A stretch of DNA of 64,000 nt. It comes from Pseudaeromonas paramecii (GTDB lineage: Bacteria; Pseudomonadota; Gammaproteobacteria; Enterobacterales; Aeromonadaceae). The position numbers and the translations under genes were made by a program. The notes below the pieces were generated by a model that saw nothing but the letters and a program-made list of their open reading frames with translations, did not search any database and had not been told where the DNA came from. This document shows, piece after piece, positions 60,968-64,000 of this stretch. Positions within the stretch are counted from its first letter, which is position 1. Each line of letters opens with the position of its first letter. The stretch lies in contig NZ_BAABFC010000009.1 of NCBI RefSeq assembly GCF_039540575.1, positions 1 to 64,000 of the forward strand. Direction: 5' to 3'.

Positions 60968-62350
60968 TCAAGGGCAATCTTGCTGCGCCGCACAATCCAC
61001 CGCCAGGCCGGGAAAGGCCTGACGCAAGGCTTTCGCCAACGCCCGTTGGGCCTCCGGTTCCCCATGCACCAGCCGAATGGCCTTGGGCGGCGACGCCATC
61101 CCGGCCACAAACTCAATCAACCCAGCCTGATCGGCATGGGCAGAATAACCGCTAAGCCGGTGGATCTGAGCCGCCACCGGCACAGACTGGCCGTCCAGCC
61201 ACAGCCGCTCGACGCCTACCTGCAGCAGGGCCCCGGGTGTACCCCTGGCCTGAAAGCCACACAGCAACACATCGGTTCTGGGATCGGGCGACAGGGCGCG
61301 CAGGTAGTCGACGATGCGACCGCCCTGACACATGCCGCCGCCAGCCACCACGATGACCGGCTCGCCGGTGGCCTGCAGGCGTGCGATAAACTCAAGATGA
61401 GCGCCATGTTCGGCCAAGGTGACCGCCTGGGAGAAGTCCAGCGGATGGCGCCCCTGCCCGAGTTTTTGCTGGGCCTCCCGCCGCCAATGACGGCGAAACT
61501 GACGATACAAACGGGTCACCTGAGCACCCAGAGGGGAGTCCAGCACCACCGGCAGTTCCTGCCACTGGCTCTGCTGCCCAGTCGCCTGCACCTCACAGAG
61601 GATCTGCTCCAGGTCGCTCAATAACTCCTGAGTCCGACCTATGCTGAAGGCCGGTATCAAGATGGCGCCGCCATCTCGTAGCGAGCGCTCCACCACCTGG
61701 CGCAAGGCCTGATGGCGCTGGGCCACGGCCGGATGGAGTCGGTCCCCGTAGGTGCTCTCCAGCACCAGCAAATCGGCCGCCGCTGGCGAGACCGGCGGTC
61801 GCAACAGGCTGGAGTTACCGCCACCGATATCACCGGAAAACACCAGCCGCTGCCCCTCCGCCAGCCGCACAGTGATGCTGGCCGAACCCAGGATATGGCC
61901 AGCAGGTTGCAACTGCAGATGCACAGCCTGCTGCGCCGACAGCGCCACCCTGTGCCAGGCGCCAAAGGGCAGTGGGCGAAGCTGGCGCTGCAGATCCGCC
62001 AGGAAGGCGGCAACCCAGCCCCGGGAGCGCCCCTGCTGCAACAGGCCATCGGCCAACATCAAGGGCACCAGGGCTGCGGTGGCCTCGGAGCAATACACAG
62101 GCCCGCGCCAGCCGGCCTGGCACAACTCCGGCAAGCGCCCAATATGATCCAGATGGGCATGGGTCAGCACCAGGGCGCCCACCCTGCGCCAGGGCAAGGG
62201 CCCCAGACTGACCGCTTCCTCCCCCTGCACCAGACCGCAATCCACCAGCAGGCTATCTTGAAAATCGCCGTCCGCCCCCAGCCGCAGCTCATGGCAGGAG
62301 CCCGTCACGCCGCAGGCGGCACCATGGTGAATGAGTTGATAACCCGTCAT
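60968..62350 (-). CDS. MBL-fold beta-CASP nuclease family protein
   Basis: 460 aa. Metallo-beta-lactamase core (VLTHAHLDHIGRLPEL, STYGDRLH, FSGDIGG), a beta-CASP cap (about 210-350) and a C-terminal RMMBL domain (SGYSAHADQAGLIEF, with His) match the RNA-processing MBL proteins. The Zn ligands are intact. Its RNA or DNA substrate is not known in this family branch. I start at 62350 (MTGYQLIHHGAACGVTGS) because the family begins this way; an upstream TTG start at 62428 is possible. The start lies just after an unusual hairpin. Confidence 0.87.
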   Translation of the reverse strand: MTGYQLIHHGAACGVTGSCHELRLGADGDFQDSLLVDCGLVQGEEAVSLGPLPWRRVGALVLTHAHLDHIGRLPELCQAGWRGPVYCSEATAALVPLMLADGLLQQGRSRGWVAAFLADLQRQLRPLPFGAWHRVALSAQQAVHLQLQPAGHILGSASITVRLAEGQRLVFSGDIGGGNSSLLRPPVSPAAADLLVLESTYGDRLHPAVAQRHQALRQVVERSLRDGGAILIPAFSIGRTQELLSDLEQILCEVQATGQQSQWQELPVVLDSPLGAQVTRLYRQFRRHWRREAQQKLGQGRHPLDFSQAVTLAEHGAHLEFIARLQATGEPVIVVAGGGMCQGGRIVDYLRALSPDPRTDVLLCGFQARGTPGALLQVGVERLWLDGQSVPVAAQIHRLSGYSAHADQAGLIEFVAGMASPPKAIRLVHGEPEAQRALAKALRQAFPGLAVDCAAQQDCP

Positions 62351-62376
62351 GAAAAAGGCCTCCAAAAAAGGAGGCC
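62351..62376 (-). terminator. Terminator-like hairpin overlapping the beta-CASP ribosome site
   Basis: On the minus strand GGCCTCC-TTTTTT-GGAGGCC (62376-62357) forms a perfect 7-bp stem, then TTTTTC (62356-62351), then the ATG at 62350-62348. The right arm contains the GGAGG that would serve as the ribosome site. It can end the phosphomannomutase transcript and also hide the ribosome site. Confidence 0.7.
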
Positions 62377-62464
62377 CATGCTGCCAAGTCAGCGGTGTTT
62401 TCTCGACTGCCAGAACCGACAGGCACAAGCCCCGGCGATCCGCTCCTCGGCGGGTTCGGTTGGC

Positions 62465-63892
62465 TTAGAGCGCCACCACCCGCGCCAGCACGTCAGCGAC
62501 ACATTGCTGCGCCGTCGCCATGCTATCAGTCTCGGCATAACAGCGCAGCTCGGGGGCATTGCCCGAGGGTCGCAGGTGCAGGATACGACCATCCTCCAGG
62601 GTCATGCGCAGGCCATCCGTGGTATCCACCCTGGCCACGCCCACGCCGCCAAAGCCCAGCTGAGCCAGCAAGGCCGCGGGATCCACCTGGCCTGCCGCCA
62701 CGATCGCCTGGCTGCGGGAGGTGGGGAACTCCTTGATGCGATCCGAATGGCTGAAGCGCTGTGGCAGGGCTGCCACCAACGGAGAAATGGCCCCTCTGCC
62801 GGCCGCCGCCAGCAACATCAAAAACGGTAGCACAGCATCCCGGGTGGGTAGCGCCGCCAGCGGCTTGCCATCCAGCTCGATGTCGCTGCCCAGCAAGAAG
62901 CCGCCATTGGCCTCAAACCCTGCGATCCTTCGATATTCCTTGGCCAGTTCGGCAAATTCGGCAATCACATAAGGGGAGCCAATCTTGGTCAACGCCACCT
63001 TGGCAAACCGGCCGCAACTGGCCACAGCCGTGTTGCAGCTGACCGGGATCGCCAGCGCCTCAATCTGTAGCGCATCGGCGCACAACAGTCCGAGAATGTC
63101 GCCGCGCAGCCACTCCCCTTGCTCATCGGCCACCAACGGGCGATCGCCATCCCCATCGGTGGAGAAGATGGCATCCAACTTATGCTCTGCCGACCAGCGT
63201 CGCGCCTTGGCCTTGTCTTCCTCCCCCACCGCCTCGGTATCGATGGGCACAAACTCGTCACTGCGCTCCAGCGCCACCACCTCGGCGCCCAGCTGCCGTA
63301 ACAAGGGAGCATAGAGATCCCGTCCGGCACTAGAGTGCTCGTAGACGCCGATGCGTTTGCCCGCAAGCAAGTCGGCAGGGAACAGCGAGCTGTAACGCTG
63401 GCAGTAAGCCTGCGCCGCCTCAGGGCGCCCATGCAGCGCAGGCAGCTCCAGCAAGGGGGCGAAGTCCACGTTGGCACTCAAGATCGCCTGCTCGTCCGCC
63501 TTGGTGATCTCCCCATCGGGCCGATAGAACTTGAGGCCGTTGCGATCAAAGGGGATATGGCTACCGGTGACCATGATGCAGGGCATCTTGTCCTGCATGG
63601 CCTGGTACGCCAGCGCCGGTGTGGGCACCACGCCGTAATAGATGGGCACAACACCGGCCTGCAACAAGGCGGCAGCGCAAGCCTGGGCCATGGCCGGACT
63701 GCTGGGCCGGTTGTCGATGGCCAGCGCCATCTGCGTCACGGCATATTCCCGCTTCATTACAGCCACAAAGGCATGGGTGAAGGCGGCACACACCTCGGGG
63801 GTAAAATCCACTACCAGACCGCGGGCACCGCTGGTGCCAAAGGCCACGCCGCCCTCGGCGATAAGGGTTGAACTGTTGAATGCACTGGACAT
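62465..63892 (-). CDS. Phosphomannomutase/phosphoglucomutase family protein
   Basis: 475 aa alpha-D-phosphohexomutase. Phosphoserine loop VTGSHIPFDRNGLKFY (active Ser, TGSH instead of the usual TASH), metal loop STDGDGDRP, sugar loop FEANGGFLLGS and phosphate loop RPSGNAPELRCY are all present. It likely makes mannose-1-P for ManC, whose gene end lies one base upstream (TAATG), giving GDP-mannose. It could also act on glucose. Followed by the hairpin at 62351-62376. Confidence 0.9.
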   Translation of the reverse strand: MSSAFNSSTLIAEGGVAFGTSGARGLVVDFTPEVCAAFTHAFVAVMKREYAVTQMALAIDNRPSSPAMAQACAAALLQAGVVPIYYGVVPTPALAYQAMQDKMPCIMVTGSHIPFDRNGLKFYRPDGEITKADEQAILSANVDFAPLLELPALHGRPEAAQAYCQRYSSLFPADLLAGKRIGVYEHSSAGRDLYAPLLRQLGAEVVALERSDEFVPIDTEAVGEEDKAKARRWSAEHKLDAIFSTDGDGDRPLVADEQGEWLRGDILGLLCADALQIEALAIPVSCNTAVASCGRFAKVALTKIGSPYVIAEFAELAKEYRRIAGFEANGGFLLGSDIELDGKPLAALPTRDAVLPFLMLLAAAGRGAISPLVAALPQRFSHSDRIKEFPTSRSQAIVAAGQVDPAALLAQLGFGGVGVARVDTTDGLRMTLEDGRILHLRPSGNAPELRCYAETDSMATAQQCVADVLARVVAL

Positions 63893-64000
63893 TAGACGGG
63901 CTCCTCCATGCGACCATAGTGATCCTGCTCACGCACAATATCATCTTCCGCCAGATAGGAGCCAGATTGAACCTCGATCAGTTCAAGGGGCACCTTACCC
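63892..64000 (-). CDS. manC: Mannose-1-phosphate guanylyltransferase (C-terminal end only)
   Basis: The last 35 codons on the minus strand encode PLELIEVQSGSYLAEDDIVR followed by EQDHYGRMEEPV, the C-terminal cupin (mannose-6-P isomerase-like) part of ManC-type enzymes. The remainder is outside the window. It precedes the phosphomannomutase with a one-base overlap, an ordinary manC-manB pairing for GDP-mannose. Confidence 0.88.
   Translation of the reverse strand, partial: GKVPLELIEVQSGSYLAEDDIVREQDHYGRMEEPV

Overview
The window is chromosomal DNA from a GC-rich gammaproteobacterium. Gene content and order (tol-pal followed by Lys/Val tRNAs, cydABX, ruvCAB-yebC-aspS, rnm-yciO-rluB divergent from an attenuated trp operon with separate trpG and trpD, zapA-6S RNA-fau, ubiH-ubiI) suggest the order Aeromonadales (Aeromonas, Oceanimonas, Oceanisphaera or Zobellella type). 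That placement is an inference from synteny and codon use; no rRNA is present. I see no phage, insertion sequence or CRISPR array.

Layout. 1-217: Lys/Val/Lys tRNAs (minus strand) with their own promoter. 364-5942: ybgC-tolQ-tolR-tolA-[extra TolA-C-domain gene]-tolB-pal-cpoB, the trans-envelope machine used in outer-membrane constriction. 6056-9397: cydABX oxidase and its upstream region. 9398-14707: fmdB-like-aspS-yebC and ruvCAB. 14844-16569: cmoA-cmoB (tRNA wobble uridine modification). 16628-20096: a lipoprotein retropepsin-like protease, an inactive transglutaminase/7TM protein and an ATP-grasp ligase, a compact and poorly characterised peptide-ligation locus. 20149-26611: a GT-C glycosyltransferase, then rnm-yciO-rluB-queC-TerC/CBS.

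26635-33694: the full tryptophan operon, with promoter, Trp-Trp-Trp leader peptide, attenuator, a second short ORF coupled to trpE, then trpE, G, D, C(F), B, A. 33750-38093: yciB, yciI, an LDH-like dehydrogenase, cysQ, a ComEA-like protein and galU. 38128-42393: rssB and an operon in which a DASS transporter, a histidine kinase with a CRP-like sensor domain and a response regulator overlap end to end. 42636-44142: dnaT-dnaC. 44355-50927: three cyclic-di-GMP proteins around an isolated gcvH.

50940-56616: ubiH-ubiI with a solute-binding-like protein and ygfB (pepP is missing from its usual place), zapA, 6S RNA, fau and rpiA. 56681-64000: a sugar-nucleotide and glycosylation region on the minus strand: the end of manC, a phosphomannomutase, a beta-CASP nuclease, a PglL-like oligosaccharyltransferase/ligase, ugd, and a WecA-family protein that lacks key acidic residues.

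Most of the window is core housekeeping. The parts most worth a second look are the extra TolA domain protein, the protease/7TM/ATP-grasp locus, the transporter-kinase operon, the degenerate WecA-like protein, the DnaC lacking its usual arginine motif, the LDH-like enzyme with an unusual specificity residue, and the coupled ORF between the trp attenuator and trpE.
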